Below are positions 33,260-44,016 of a DNA stretch of 64,000 nt, piece by piece; the stretch's first letter is position 1, and the number at the start of each line of letters is the position of its first letter. The notes beneath the pieces are model-generated. The model saw only the letters and a program-made list of their open reading frames with translations, was not told the DNA's origin and made no database searches. Both the position numbers and the translations under genes were made by a program. The DNA is taken from NCBI GenBank assembly GCA_014925825.1, contig JACGCK010000043.1, positions 124,001 to 188,000 on the forward strand. The letters run 5' to 3'. The stretch is from Pholiota molesta (Eukaryota; Basidiomycota; Agaricomycetes; Agaricales; Strophariaceae).

Positions 33260-36064
33260 CTATTCCGCGTCATCAATATCGAACACCGTCCTCATCAAGT
33301 GATCCGTCTTTCGCCCACTGTGCTTGATGAATCCCAAATAGTCAAGCTCGTGAAGGGCCCGGATGAATCGTGCCTGGACCTGCACATTCCACTTCTCCTC
33401 GTCCTCCTCCACCGGCAACTCGACCTGAGCGGGTTGGGGTGGTGCTTTAGCCTTGCCCTTCCCCTTCCCCCTCCCATACTTCTTGGGACTCTGGGTCGTC
33501 GCGACGGCGCGTCCCTTGCGTTGCTCCTGCCGCTGATCGTCCAAGACGGACTTGAACGACTCGAACCAGTCGTAGACGTTGATCATCTTGCTGCTGTCCA
33601 GGTACCGCTTGAAGAGGATACTCGTATCGGGGAGGTCCCGGATCGTGCGCGCGTCTGCTTCATGGCCGGGTTTCGTGGTGGGGTCGTCTGCGAACTCGTG
33701 GGGGCGGAGTAGGCCAGCCAATAGAGAGGCGCGGATGGATGGGTTGATGAGCTGAATGATGGATTGTGAAGCTTTTGGCTGGAGGGGGAGGCGAAGAAAC
33801 GTACCTCAGCCGGAAACGGCGCGAGACCGGTGTACCATATTTCCCATAGAGCGCATCTCTCCAGAGGTTGTATCTTTTCGCTTGGACAAATTCAGGACCA
33901 AAGTCAATAAAAGATACACATGGATCACACATACCTTATATAGCCGACTATCCAATCCCCAAAGTCCTCCGACGCGGTAGCAAAGACGTCTTCGTTGTCC
34001 GGATGTCGCGTCAACTCCATGCGCATGTTCGTGTTGTGCACTTTCGCCGGTTGCTCGGCAGAAGAAATGGCGATGGGGAGATTCTGGAGGAACTGGTAGA
34101 TGCGGCTCAACACGGTCGTCAGTTCGTCGCGCTTCAGCTTCCTGTGTTCGCGCGTGCTGATCAATACCCCAATTATCGGATTGGGTGAGCGGAGCCGCCT
34201 ACCTAGCTATCATGCCGAGCTGCTTGACGTCCTTCCCCAGACGGCCTTCAAGTAGGTGGAGCATTGCAGTGCAAAGCCCGCCCCGTTTTCCGGGATCAGG
34301 GGACCAGTCCAGACCTCTGTACCCCTGCTCCTCCAAGAATGACTGGAGGAGTATCATGAGTTGGAAGCCTAATATCATGTTGATCATGCGACGACGGAAG
34401 TCGGTGCGACTGGTGTTGACAGCATTGATGCTCGAAGACGGGGAATCGTCGTCCATGTCTGTGTCTTCGTCGTTGCTTTCACTAAGGCTTACACGGTCCT
34501 GGAGAAATTCCAGGAAGGCAGAGGCCTTTGCGCTTGATAAAACCTTGACTGAAGGTGTGTCGTTAACGAGAGCAGTCAACGGGTCCACACTGAAGTGCCT
34601 AAGGTGAGCCAACTGAGGAAAACGTATAGTCAATTAAATATTTTTTATGATGTGGAGAGATAATTTACCTGGATGATGGTAAAGATAGCATCGACCGAAG
34701 GATGGTAGCGCCCAAAGTAATCTTGCAAATATTCGAGGATAGCGGGGCCGATCATTATGTCAGGTTGGAACTTTGTGTCGAAAAAGGTCTATAGAGGAGT
34801 TAGAGCCGCTTTGCGAATTATAAGACACGGGGTATAACACACTCTGAGCAACACTTCTTGCAAGATTCTCGTTCCCGATGGAGCAGCGAAATTTCGCATG
34901 CGTAAGAGTGATAGCGTAGCACGGGGATAGGTTATGTTCAGATAATTTGACAGGGGGGATGTCATCGAAAGTAAAAAGACGAGAGGGAGATCGGATATTT
35001 GTCCGCTGCAAATAGGTTAATATGGTGAGATATTCCGAATAAGAGGAGGAGGCATTGAGGTACCTGCAGATATAAAAGATTTCCTGCATAACCACTGGGT
35101 CGAATTGCTCGAAGTCGTGCAGGATAATGACAAGGTTTGGTTTCGTGTCTGAAGCTACTTGGTTGGGTCAGTTATATTCTTCTAACCATTGCGCACCCTA
35201 CGTACCTTGAATGTTTACCCATGATTTATACCATGCCACCAAATATTTTATGTCATAATTAGCGAGGGAGGTTGTAGGTTTTCGCTTGACTATGGCTCGT
35301 CAATTTACCTATGATATCGGGGGAAATGGAGTAGAGAGCATACCAGTTTCCTCCATTTGTTCTTTGTTCACAAAGCCAGATATGATAGCACGCATTCCAG
35401 CTGCTATAGTGGGCACGTCTCCAGGATACAAGTGGATTGCCATACATCTGGCGCCCTCCCCAACGTAAATTTCGTCATCCTCCTCCAGCGTAGACGTTAT
35501 GCTGTCTAAAAGGTTCGACCCAAGGCTCGGATCTGCAAAGAAATGAGAAAGACCGCGAATGGCTAACAGAAGGAAGACAAACTGGTGAGGGAAATGACTG
35601 GTAGCTCCGGGTAGGGTAGTCCGGGGAGTGTATTCAAGTAGGAGGCTTTTACTTCTTTTACTACATCCTTGACAGATGCGTCTTGCAGCTCGTGCACAAT
35701 GTCCTGTTGACGGTATAAAGGTTCGATCAAAGGCGCAGTTGCGAGTTACACACCTGCATTCTTCGAAAACATTTGTTCCATGCAGATCTATACGCCTCAA
35801 ATCTTAGTTCCCGGCCATTGTCGAGGTCTCGATCTTCATAGTAGGACTTTGGCATTAAATTTGGCAGGGGATTCTTGTTGCCTACGTTCGTGATATTCCA
35901 ATCAGGCGTATTCGAATGGCTTCAGAAATAGGTAACGCACCTTGCGGTGCATATGGGATGCAGAACGTTGTCTATAGGCCGTAAGATAACGTGAGCTCAA
36001 TACGGTACTTTGTCAAAAGCTTGGAGCCTACCTGGGTAACATCATCCAGATTTGGATCGTTCAT
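33260..36064 (-). CDS. ORC3: Origin recognition complex subunit 3
   Basis: Subunit of the six-protein complex that marks replication origins and loads MCM helicases. The start (36064) encodes MNDPNLDDVTQ. Successive exons give NPLPNLMPKSYYED, ELRFEAYRSAWNKCFRRMQ, DIVHELQDASVKDVVKEVKA, DPSLGSN..LEEDDEIYVGEG, RKPTTSLANYDIKYLVAWYK, NLVIILHDFEQFDPVVMQEI, SDLPLVFLLSMTSPLSNYLN, FAAPSGTRILQEVLLR, FQPDIMIGPAILEYLQDYFG, FRRRMINMILGFQLMILLQS and the C-terminal winged-helix part LFKRYLDSSKMINVYDWFES and VQARFIRALHELDYLGFIKH, ending in an acidic tail. The HDFEQFDP block is the degenerate AAA+ Walker B region of Orc3. About ten introns and no frame breaks. The intron-rich minus-strand layout fits a housekeeping gene. 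Confidence 0.93.
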
Positions 36065-36263
36065 TTCAGAGAAAACCAAGAGTGCAACGAGGAGGACGCG
36101 TCTCGCTTGTCAGCTGAGCATGCTCCTTGGAAATCACAATTCACGTGATTTGTGACGAGTAACGCGTCGAATCACCCTGTGCCTGGCATTGAACACCAAC
36201 TTGAACCTCTCCACCACATACCCCGCAGACAACACCTACAGCCTACGATACGCCCTCAAGAAA

Positions 36264-37731
36264 ATGACGAAACATAGCAAGAACAATACAGCCTCGTCCA
36301 TTTTCACCTATGCGGAGTACAAGAGGCTGGATTATGGAACTAAAAAGGTACGCCCAGTTTCATAGAAATCTACAAGCAATATATCTGATTTCAAGCCTCC
36401 GTTCTGAAGCAACGTTTAGGCAATGAATCCATGCGCGTCTTCGACGCATGTGCACTATGTCTTAACCGAGCCCGGGAGCCGTTAGTGTGCCAAGAAGGGC
36501 ATCTATTTTGCAAGGAATGCGTGTACACCGATCTACGTTAGTCTCCGTTGTCGGATTCCACTTGAGTTTCATCCTAATATCCTATCTATTTGTGTAGTAA
36601 CGCAAAAGACGAACCTTAAGCGCCAAAAAGCGAAGCTCGAAGCGCTCAAGAAGGAAGCAGAAGAAGAGCGGGCGCGGGCGAGGGAGGCGGCGCGAGAGCG
36701 TGTCCTGCTAGACTTCGAGCGTGGGCAGTTAGGTCTTGGCAATGCCTCTGGTTTGGGAAGCGGGGTTGGAGCCAGGGCAGAAGCAATGAAAAACAACGGC
36801 AAAGGGAAAGAGAGCGCAACAACTCCTGATAGCGAAGAAAGTAAGCCGTCCAGTCTACATTCGTATTGCAATGTCCGTTCTCATCCACACTTCAAAGAAA
36901 CCGGCTCCAAACGAAAGCCCTCCGAATCATCATCGGCATCGTTCACCTTCTCCGCATCCACAGTATCCGCTCTGCAAGAACAAGCCGAGCAAGCCGCGCT
37001 CAAAAAGCTCGAGGAGGAGCAGGCGGAGCGGATGAAGGCCAAGCTCCCCGATTTCTGGCTGCCGTCCCTCACACCGACGCATACCGCCAATGCTAGTGTA
37101 AAAGCCGGTCAGCCGGAGACGCTCGAGGATGCGCAAGCGCAAATGGATGTTGCAAAGACTGTTTGTAGAGGGGGCGCCTCAAATTCGGCCCATCTTCTTT
37201 CGTGAGTGTCTTCAACTGCTTGGGATCTTTGAATGTCATTAAATTTATGGTTTGTTTCCAGTATGAAGAACCTCATACCCGTTAAATTCACGCTTTACAC
37301 CCCCTCATCATCGTCCTCCGCTTCCACCTCGACACCAACGGAAGAGTCCAAGGCCAAAAAGGAGGATCCTGAACCTATGTGTCCTTCATGCAAGAAACGA
37401 CTATCAAATAGCACTCTGTTATTCTGTACGTTACCCGCCCCATTCTTCCCTTATAGTCAAATGAACACTCATCGACGCGAAATAGTATGTAAACCATGCG
37501 GCCATGTCACTTGCAAGACATGTACCGATACACTCGTCCGACCGTCCAAGCAATGTATTGTTTGCGATGTAAAACTGAAGGATAAAGATGTCATCGAGCT
37601 GAAACGTGAAGGTATGTCATGCTATAGTTTTCTTATTGGACGTATTTTGAAGTTGCAATCGCACAGGAACTGGCTTTGCGGGTGGCGGTTTGGCAGAAAC
37701 GTCTAAAGCTGGAATAGCATTCCAAGGATAG
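36264..37731 (+). CDS. NOSIP-type RING/U-box E3 ubiquitin ligase
   Basis: Homologue of nitric-oxide-synthase-interacting protein, a conserved nuclear U-box E3 found with spliceosomes. Exons are about 36264-36347, 36410-36536, 36598-36840, 36898-37201, 37262-37435, 37486-37611 and 37667-37731. The N terminus MTKHSKNNTASSIFTYAEYK is diagnostic. ESMRVFDACALCLNRAREPL and CQEGHLFCKECVYTDL form the first half-RING, followed by a coiled coil (RQKAKLEALKKEAEEERARA), a Ser-rich linker, LPDFWLPSLTPTH, MKNLIPVKFTLYTP, and the second RING-like module MCPSCKKRLSN with CKPCGHVTCKTCTDTLVRPS. It is divergent from ORC3 with about 200 bases between starts, probably a shared bidirectional promoter. Intact. Confidence 0.9.
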
Positions 37732-37945
37732 TTTGTAATTTCAGAGACGCTGTGCACACCAATTCCATATATACTTCCAGATACTTGCTATGATTGTTTT
37801 CTTATTTAAGTCTCCTTACGATGCAAAGATGCTGCCTCAAGTTGCGTGCTATCAACGACGAGATAGGTGCAATCCAAACGCAGAGTATACAAGCAAATCA
37901 GCAGTGAGTACATCGAAACATGAAAGAGAACCAAATCTAAAAGTA

Positions 37946-39168
37946 TCAAGCCTCCTTTCTCCGTTTCCGCGGTCCCTCGAAGTCGTCGTCTTCGTCCGCA
38001 GCGCCATCCTCCTCTCCAGCTCCCGCCTTCAGACCCTTCATCTTCCGCGTCTGGAGCTTGCCCAGATCCTGCTTGCCCACATGCACCCGCCCGCGCAGAT
38101 CGCCCATCTCGTCCACCTCCATATTCTTCTTCCGCTTCCCCAGCCCCTTCTCCACGTCCGTCTTCTTCACCTTCGGACGCTTCATCGCCTGCCTCAGCAG
38201 CTCCGCGTCCGCGGCCTGGTGGCGGCGCAGCACGAGGTCGAGCGCGGGGCCCATCGGCGTGAGCTCGACGCGCGGGATGCGCGTGCCCGACGCCAGCAGC
38301 TTGAGCGTGTACGCGCGGAGGTGCACCTTCGGGAAGTGCGCGGTGTCCTCGGCGGGGGCGCCGGCGGGGAGGGGCCGCGAGGCGTATGCGGCGGCGGTGG
38401 CGGTGGTGTTCAGCGTGCTCGGGGTGGGCGCGCAGGAAACGCTGATGACGTGCTCGAGGCCCGGGAGGCAGATGGAGTCGATCTCTTCGCCGTTGAAGAA
38501 GTCGATAAGCATGGATTTGAGCTGGATGAAGCGCGGGTGGGTGTCGAAGAGTTCCGAGGCGAAGTGCATTAGTGGTTTGTGCCCTGGTGTGGATTTTGGG
38601 GTCTGTAGGGAGGAAAGGGATGTTCAAGGGAAAATAAAATGAGGAGTTGGGGTTTGCAGACGTACTTTAAATTCAGCCATTCCCTTCCAGTTCTCGACTC
38701 CTACTTCCGTCATATCTAGCACCTTCCCATCGAACATCCGCACAAAGGTCAGGCCATGAGGCCTCTTTTTCGTCGTTTGTCCAACAACAAACATCGACGC
38801 ATCATTTTTGCCCGCCCAGAACTCTAATGAAGCAACAGAAGTCGTCGTAGCATCGAAAGGATGGATCGGGTTTTTCTTGTTGAACGCAATGGCGTTGGGC
38901 CGCTTCAGAGCCATCTACAGGGGCCGTTAGAGCCAGAACATATAGGAAGCATGGAGAGCTACGCACCAGCTCTTTCATAACATTGTTCAGCACTTCCCCC
39001 GTGTGCGTTCCCTTTACGAAGATGGCCGTCCGAGGATCTTCGATTTCTTTTGGTTGGCGTGCGTCCAGGACCCGCTTTGAGCGCGCATTTTTAGGTTTTC
39101 TAGGTGGGTAGCCAGATCATTAGGACGAGCTGAGGATAAAAGGCGTAGGCTTACATTGTGCGCAACAT
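37946..39168 (-). CDS. RPF2: Ribosome production factor 2 (Brix domain)
   Basis: Nucleolar assembly factor that, with Rrs1, docks the 5S RNP onto the pre-60S ribosome. A tiny first exon (MLRT) at 39168 is followed by KPKNARSKRVLDARQPKEI, DPRTAIFVKGTHTGEVLNNV, then MALKRPNAIAFNKKNPIHPF, LEFWAGKNDASMFVVGQTTK, FVRMFDGKVLDMTEVGVENW, an intron, and LMHFASELFDTHPRFIQLKS, MLIDFFNGEEIDSICLPGLE, HVHLRAYTLKLL-type strands, LTPMGPALDLVLRRHQAADA, and a very basic tail (KRPKVKKTDVEKGLGKRKKN) with an acidic patch before the end. The whole Brix domain is present and intact. The 3' half of the gene is markedly GC-rich, which produces long antisense frames. Confidence 0.94.
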
Positions 39169-39457
39169 GGCGGCGTTATATGAAGACAATTATCAGAGGT
39201 GCGCACTGAAAAAAGTGACGCCGAGCCGTGATTGGCTGACGCCCTTGACATATAATAGGAACAAATATTGCGGCCAAAACCGTCCTCAGCCGCTTCCGCC
39301 TCCTCTACTTACAATTCACATAAGTTCACATACATATGCTCTACACTCTCCTTTCGCTTTCATTGCAATCTATAAACATGCGGTCTCAACGATACGGCTA
39401 GGAGCACCTCAACGCTTTACAGTACACCCTCATTCAATATACCAGGTCCGCACGGTC

Positions 39458-40082
39458 TTAGTGGGCCCCAATGCCAGAGAGTCGATGGGGCTGAGCATGA
39501 ATTGGTAGTTGGGGAAGAGGTTTGTCAATCGGAAGCCCGGGAAGAGGTTTGTCAGTCGGAAGTCGGGGAAGAGGCTTGTTCGTCGGAAGCCGTGGTAGCT
39601 TTTTCCAAAACACTTTCTCAGCATGCGTCTGGGAATCGACCTTCGTCGCTGAATGGACATGAACATGCACTTGGAGGGGCTGTGCGCTGTGGCCGCCGTG
39701 TTGAGAGCCCCTTGAGAGGTATTTATGATGTAAGTCCTTGATCTTCTGTATGCTGAAAGATTAGGTATAAATGTTGGCCGTCCAGCTTTTGAGATATCGA
39801 GGAGATAAGCAGAGCGATTGAACGTACAGTTTGCGCGCTTCTAGGTCTTCGAAGTCATCAGATCGTGTCCATGAGCGAGCTAGATGGACTGGATGAGCTT
39901 CAATGCCCTCAACTCGTATCTGGGATGTTGTTAACGTAAGAACTTGATGATGGCTAACCTGTACTTACACTGGCAGAAAGAGACGCAGGTGATGGATTTC
40001 CCAGCGGGTACGCATGGACGATGGAAGCCCAATACCCTAGAAAGAGAGCGAGGAACCACAGCGACGGTAATGTGAACTTCAT
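39458..40082 (-). CDS. Small secreted protein B with Pro-rich repeats
   Basis: A 152-residue predicted secreted protein, paralogous at its N terminus to the gene at 30867-31200. Exon 1 (40082-39969) encodes the signal peptide ending ASIVHA, then YPLGNPSPASLSAS. A phase-0 intron precedes exon 2 (39919-39828), which begins IRVEGIEAHPVHLARSW and ends DDFEDLEARK. Exon 3 (39710-39458) encodes SQHGGHSAQPLQVHVHVHSA, KVFWKK and about 3.5 copies of a nine-residue unit KPLP[QGR]LP[IT][DN], ending GIGAH. The frame was chosen because only it keeps the repeat in register and both splices in phase. A dibasic KK directly before the repeat could be a Kex2-type processing site. His-rich and Pro-rich, no cysteine in the mature part. 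Function unknown; a cell-wall or signalling peptide is possible. Confidence 0.7.
39510..39591 (+). repeat. 27-base tandem repeat, about three copies
   Basis: Units GGGAAGAGGTTTGTCAGTCG plus seven bases repeat with few differences. On the minus strand each unit encodes one nine-residue KPLPxLPxx repeat of secreted protein B. Confidence 0.85.
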
Positions 40083-40163
40083 GTAATTGTTCGTGTAGCG
40101 TCGTTCTTCACGATCTTGTTGGAGGCGCCAGTCCTCGAGGATAAGAATTATTATGGGGAGATC

Positions 40164-40178
40164 AGAGACCAGCTCTGA
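40164..40178 (-). promoter_or_regulatory. Shared upstream element, second copy
   Basis: AGAGACCAGCTCTGA, identical to 31297-31311, about 82 bases upstream of the secreted protein B start. Bases before it are also alike (GGGAG.. in both). A TATA-like TATTTAAAGG on the minus strand lies near 40203. Confidence 0.55.
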
Positions 40179-40738
40179 CTGCCAAATTCTATGTACCGCC
40201 TTTAAATACCAGCGCTCAGTGTGCGCCGCGGGAGAAAACGACACAGTGGTGCGTTCATGAGTCGATGCATAGCTTATACCTTTGTGCGCATGTGGGCGCC
40301 CTCCTTTGGGTCCACAAGATACTTATTCTTCGTACGCATCCACTTACCTGCTAATAATCCATGTACTGAAGGATTTTTTGAGAGCTGGCAGAAAGCAAAT
40401 GTAGATTACAAACCAGCCGCTCTCATCGCTCGTTCGGGCGCTGAAACTGGGCGCTGGACCCACAATTTACAAATCTCTCATGTATTTCCCGTCGGAGCAT
40501 TGGAAGTGCCAGAGGTGAGTGTTTGAGTCTCCGTAGACATCATGATCATCATTTCTGATCGTTCTTCGATGCGTATGTATACTCTTGGAGGCTTGTATAC
40601 TGCGCTATAATATAATCTGATAAATTGTCGCCAGCGATTCCTATCGCCCCCTCCATTTATCACATCTGAATCGGTCTGTCTGATACAGGTTAAATCTAAA
40701 TCAGCTCAAGTTCTCTAGCTTGAGCTCAATACCCCACG
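40179..40738. other. Divergent promoter region
   Basis: Between the divergent starts of secreted protein B (minus) and the alpha/beta hydrolase (plus). No additional gene supported. Confidence 0.45.
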
Positions 40739-41962
40739 ATGGCCCTTACCAGCATGAAGCACATGAAAGTCACTGACGACATCGAATTTGCATATCACGA
40801 CAGCGGCGCGCCTCCAGGCAAGGCAGACGACTACACCACTATCGTGATTATTCATGGATATACCTATCATAGCGGTGCGTCTCTCTTTTTACTTCTAACG
40901 CGCAACAAGTCAGCATTCTGACGTTCATAAAAAAGGAGTTTTCGAGCGCATGCTCGACAGCGCCCCCGCTGCAGGCTACCGTCTCATCCTACCCAACAGG
41001 CGCCTGTACCCGGGCTCTACGCCCTACACAGCCGACGAGATAAAAGCATTCGACGCGTCGAACTCCGTAGAGGGCCATGTTGCAGCGATCACGAAACAAG
41101 GCGAATATCTTCTGCTGTTCATTGACAAGATCATCCAGAAGTTTAGTCTGAAGAAAGTGGTACTTTCCGGGTGGTCGCTCGGAACGACATTTATCAACGC
41201 CATCATCGCCGCCATCGAGACTGTCGATCCTGCAGTTAGCAAGAGAGTCACGGAAAGTGTCAAGTCTATTATTTGGTGGGGTAAGTACTGTTTATTGGGA
41301 AATTCGCCGTAGCATCTACTTACTTCGTTGTATTTTATTTAATATCTCCAGACCCTCCGGCGAGTTGTCATGGAATCGAAGCTCCCCCCACAGGCGGCTG
41401 GAACCCGCTTTACGACGAAACCCTCACGCCTGAACAACGCCGCAAGGCCTTCGGCGAATGGATCGGCCAGTATTTCCCGCACCCAGAGCTCGAAAAGAAG
41501 GACTGCTACAAGCTCATCTATAAGATGGACACGTCTGTCAAGCCGCCCTCATTCACTGGCACGCCCTTCTCCGAAATCCTGACCAAGGTCGACTTCGCGG
41601 CAGGCCCAGCCGGGGACAGTCACATTATAGATCGGCCCTTTGGGCCAGCGCTCCGCGCCCTGCGCGCAAAGGCGCTCTTCGACCCCGCCACACGCGCTGC
41701 GTGGAATGACGTGCCATTTGTCGTGCTCTACGGGGAGGAAACCACGTACAATATCGTTTGGGCCGCATGGCAACTGGAAGCAGAGGCGGAGAAGACGGCG
41801 CTTCCGATCCGATTCAAGATTATTCCGGGCGCCAATCATTTTGTGGGTCATTTACCCTTGTGGTCTGTTCTGTTGGTACTTAGCCACGATGCTGACGAGA
41901 TGCTACAGGCGATGCATGACCTTCCGGAGCTTTCTTTCGCGTCGATTCAGGCGTGTCTCTAG
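40739..41962 (+). CDS. Alpha/beta hydrolase
   Basis: Serine hydrolase-fold enzyme of unknown substrate. Three exons: 40739-40874, 40936-41280 and 41352-41962. MALTSMKHMKVTDDIEFAYH begins a typical N-terminal strand. TTIVIIHGYTYHS supplies the HG oxyanion loop. LSLKK-type SLKKVVLSGWSLGTTFINAI holds the nucleophile elbow with Ser in G-W-S-L-G. PFVVLYGEETTYN and FKIIPGANHFVGHLPLW carry the likely Asp/Glu and the catalytic His of the ANHF motif. About 360 residues, intact, no signal peptide, so probably cytosolic. Related proteins are numerous in Agaricomycetes and often annotated only as hydrolases. Epoxide hydrolase or esterase activity is possible but not shown. Confidence 0.88.
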
Positions 41963-42051
41963 TCAAAGGTCCTAATACACGCTTTCTGAGCGAGAGCGAT
42001 GTTTAGACATCATGATCTTGATGCATGTGTGCATTCCCTTTGTGTAATTTG

Positions 42052-42342
42052 CTATCTGTCCAGCCGCTTTGATCTGTGAGCTGGCTTATTGTAAGATAGT
42101 TGGACTTTTGAACGAAGCTCTAAATAAATCTTGTACTCTATATGGAAGATCTTACTCGGACCTTTTCGGGGTGATCGATCAAGTAGTTTATAATATCCTC
42201 CACCTGCAGCCATAACCAGTGCGACACTGCACTCTTTAGCTTCTCTAATTACTTCCCTGCAAACTGATGCTCCTCTCATGGATCCACGGATTGCAGAAAT
42301 AACATCGATATTCATCGCAGCTGGGTCCCAGCTCATGATCAT
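42052..42342 (-). CDS. Small hypothetical protein
   Basis: An open frame of 96 codons starting MIMSWDPAAMNIDVISAIRG with VCREVIREAKECSVALVMAA after it. The first half looks like a real amphipathic helical protein. The second half may be an intron, because GTAAGATC occurs after KGP near 42150. I recognise no family with certainty. Mushroom genomes contain small proteins with a similar helical start, but I cannot name one. Confidence 0.3.
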   Translation of the reverse strand: MIMSWDPAAMNIDVISAIRGSMRGASVCREVIREAKECSVALVMAAGGGYYKLLDRSPRKGPSKIFHIEYKIYLELRSKVQLSYNKPAHRSKRLDR

Positions 42343-42443
42343 TGCCAAGGTCAGACAGGTGCCTATAAGTCTATTTATAACGGCAGCCCAACAATTGCAC
42401 TGTCAGGACTAGAGTCTCGACTGCTCGTATGTAAAACAAGTGT

Positions 42444-44016
42444 CTATATGTGGGGAATGAGCCTGATCCATTCCATGGTCTGGAAACCGAGAGGAGGCAG
42501 CGAGCGGAGACCAATGAGGGAGAGTATGAGGAGTACGATCCGAGAAATGGGGTAAAGAGGAAGACAAATTAATCCGAAATAAAAAGTGAGCTTAGCTACG
42601 GAACCATAACCCGAAAATCTCAAATAGTACATGAGTCCCAGCAACATGGGGTCTACAGTTATAACGATCGCAGAAGCCCGCCAAAGCCACATCTCTTGAC
42701 GTGTTGGAAAGTCAAGAAACCAGCTGGGAATCAGATGCAAAGCCCCGAAGAGTGTCCCAATCACTGTGGTAATGTATGTTGTGTGACCCCCTTCTTTGTA
42801 GCCTGTGTAGAACATGCCTACCCGCAAATCTTCAACTGTACGATCGCCAATCATCTTGAGCAGCGGGCGAAGGAGGGCCAAAAATGTATCAGCGGGTATG
42901 CGCCAGAGAAGTGTTGGAGTGTGGGTATGGACCTCTACGTCTTTGCATAACTGCTGTCGCAGCCAACTTTTCTTTACGCGGCGTGAGTTTGACCTGCTCC
43001 CTGCTTTTCATGCGATATTAATCGTGGTGCTAATATAACCAGAATTTGCATTCAAACCTCTTCCTGATATTCGCTTTTCAAGAAATACCGGTCTCCCAAC
43101 GTGCTGAGGTTTGTGCCACCATAGACCGTACGTGATACCGTTGAGCATCGCGAATCCCAGGGTTACAATTTCGAGTTCCGTGAAGGGAAGTCGCTGCCAC
43201 CATCGTACGACGCATTGCAGGATAAACCAGGTTGTTTGTAAGAGAATGAACGTCTTTGAGATGGCGTCGCCTTTGCTCCGGTCTTTGATGTCTTCTTCCG
43301 TGATTCTTGGTGGAACGATATTTTTTGCCCCGATGTGGTATATGATTTGTGTTACTTTGCTCTTCCTAGTGTCCTGAGTCAGTATCTGACTCGGTATTCC
43401 GTTTTCGCACATCATAAAACCCCCCATCTGAAGGAAAAATCCGTGTGCCAATGTCCATCGAGGTCCTTTACCTTCTGCCAACGGAGTCGGCAGCGGCGAA
43501 TCTTCGAATAGGCACCGGATACTGCCAAAGACGTCTTCAAACCATCCTTTGATGGCATTGAAGCCAGAAGATCCTTCCTCATCAGCAGCTTGTCCTGCGA
43601 GATAATCTTCACCTATAGCAAATGGGCAAGTGAATTGTCCTTTTAATCTGGAAGCTTACCTAGAAGTCGGTTATACTCGTCCATAATATTTTTCGCCCCC
43701 AACGCTGCCTCATTGCTAACCATATCAACAGCTCCGGCGCCAACAAAGCACATATCGTTAGTGTAACCCGCCGCTTGAAGCAGGTCCACGCAGAATCAGT
43801 TACCGCAGGAATATTCGGATGGATGGCGGACCAGGTACACGCAAAGATTGTCGCAAAGCAACTGATGATGATGTCGTTAACGCCGCGGTGACCAACGTGG
43901 GTTTGTATATCGCGGGGGTTGAGAGCGGCAATCCCATAGGGGGCACCCGACGACGAAGAGAGAGGGACGCCGCGGAGGGTGTGAATTAATGCGAAGATGA
44001 GGAGGAAGATAAGCAT
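42444..44016 (-). CDS. Multi-pass membrane protein, mushroom-expanded family
   Basis: Integral membrane protein of unknown function, from a family I recognise as common in Agaricomycetes by its N-terminal signature around VNDIIISCFATIFACTWSAI and HPNIP. A signal peptide (MLIFLLIFALIHTLRGVPL) is followed by that conserved lumenal part, membrane segments (LTICALLAPELLIWLAMRQR), a soluble insert (GEDYLAGQAADEEGSSGFN), RWTLAHGFFLQMGGFMM, ISKTFILLQTTWFILQCVVR, ELEIVTLGFAMLNGITYGLW WHKPQ, then after an intron TFLALLRPLLKMIGDRTVED and C-terminal membrane segments to IRLIPHI. One base is missing near 43696 in a run of six, just after AMRQRWG; otherwise the frame is good. Three main exons. The tryptophan-rich WWHKPQ motif recurs across the family. 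Confidence 0.8.

Noticed and set aside
37790..38642. Long plus-strand frames across RPF2
   Set aside because: Antisense shadows of the GC-rich Brix-domain gene, rich in His/Leu/Arg with no family signal.
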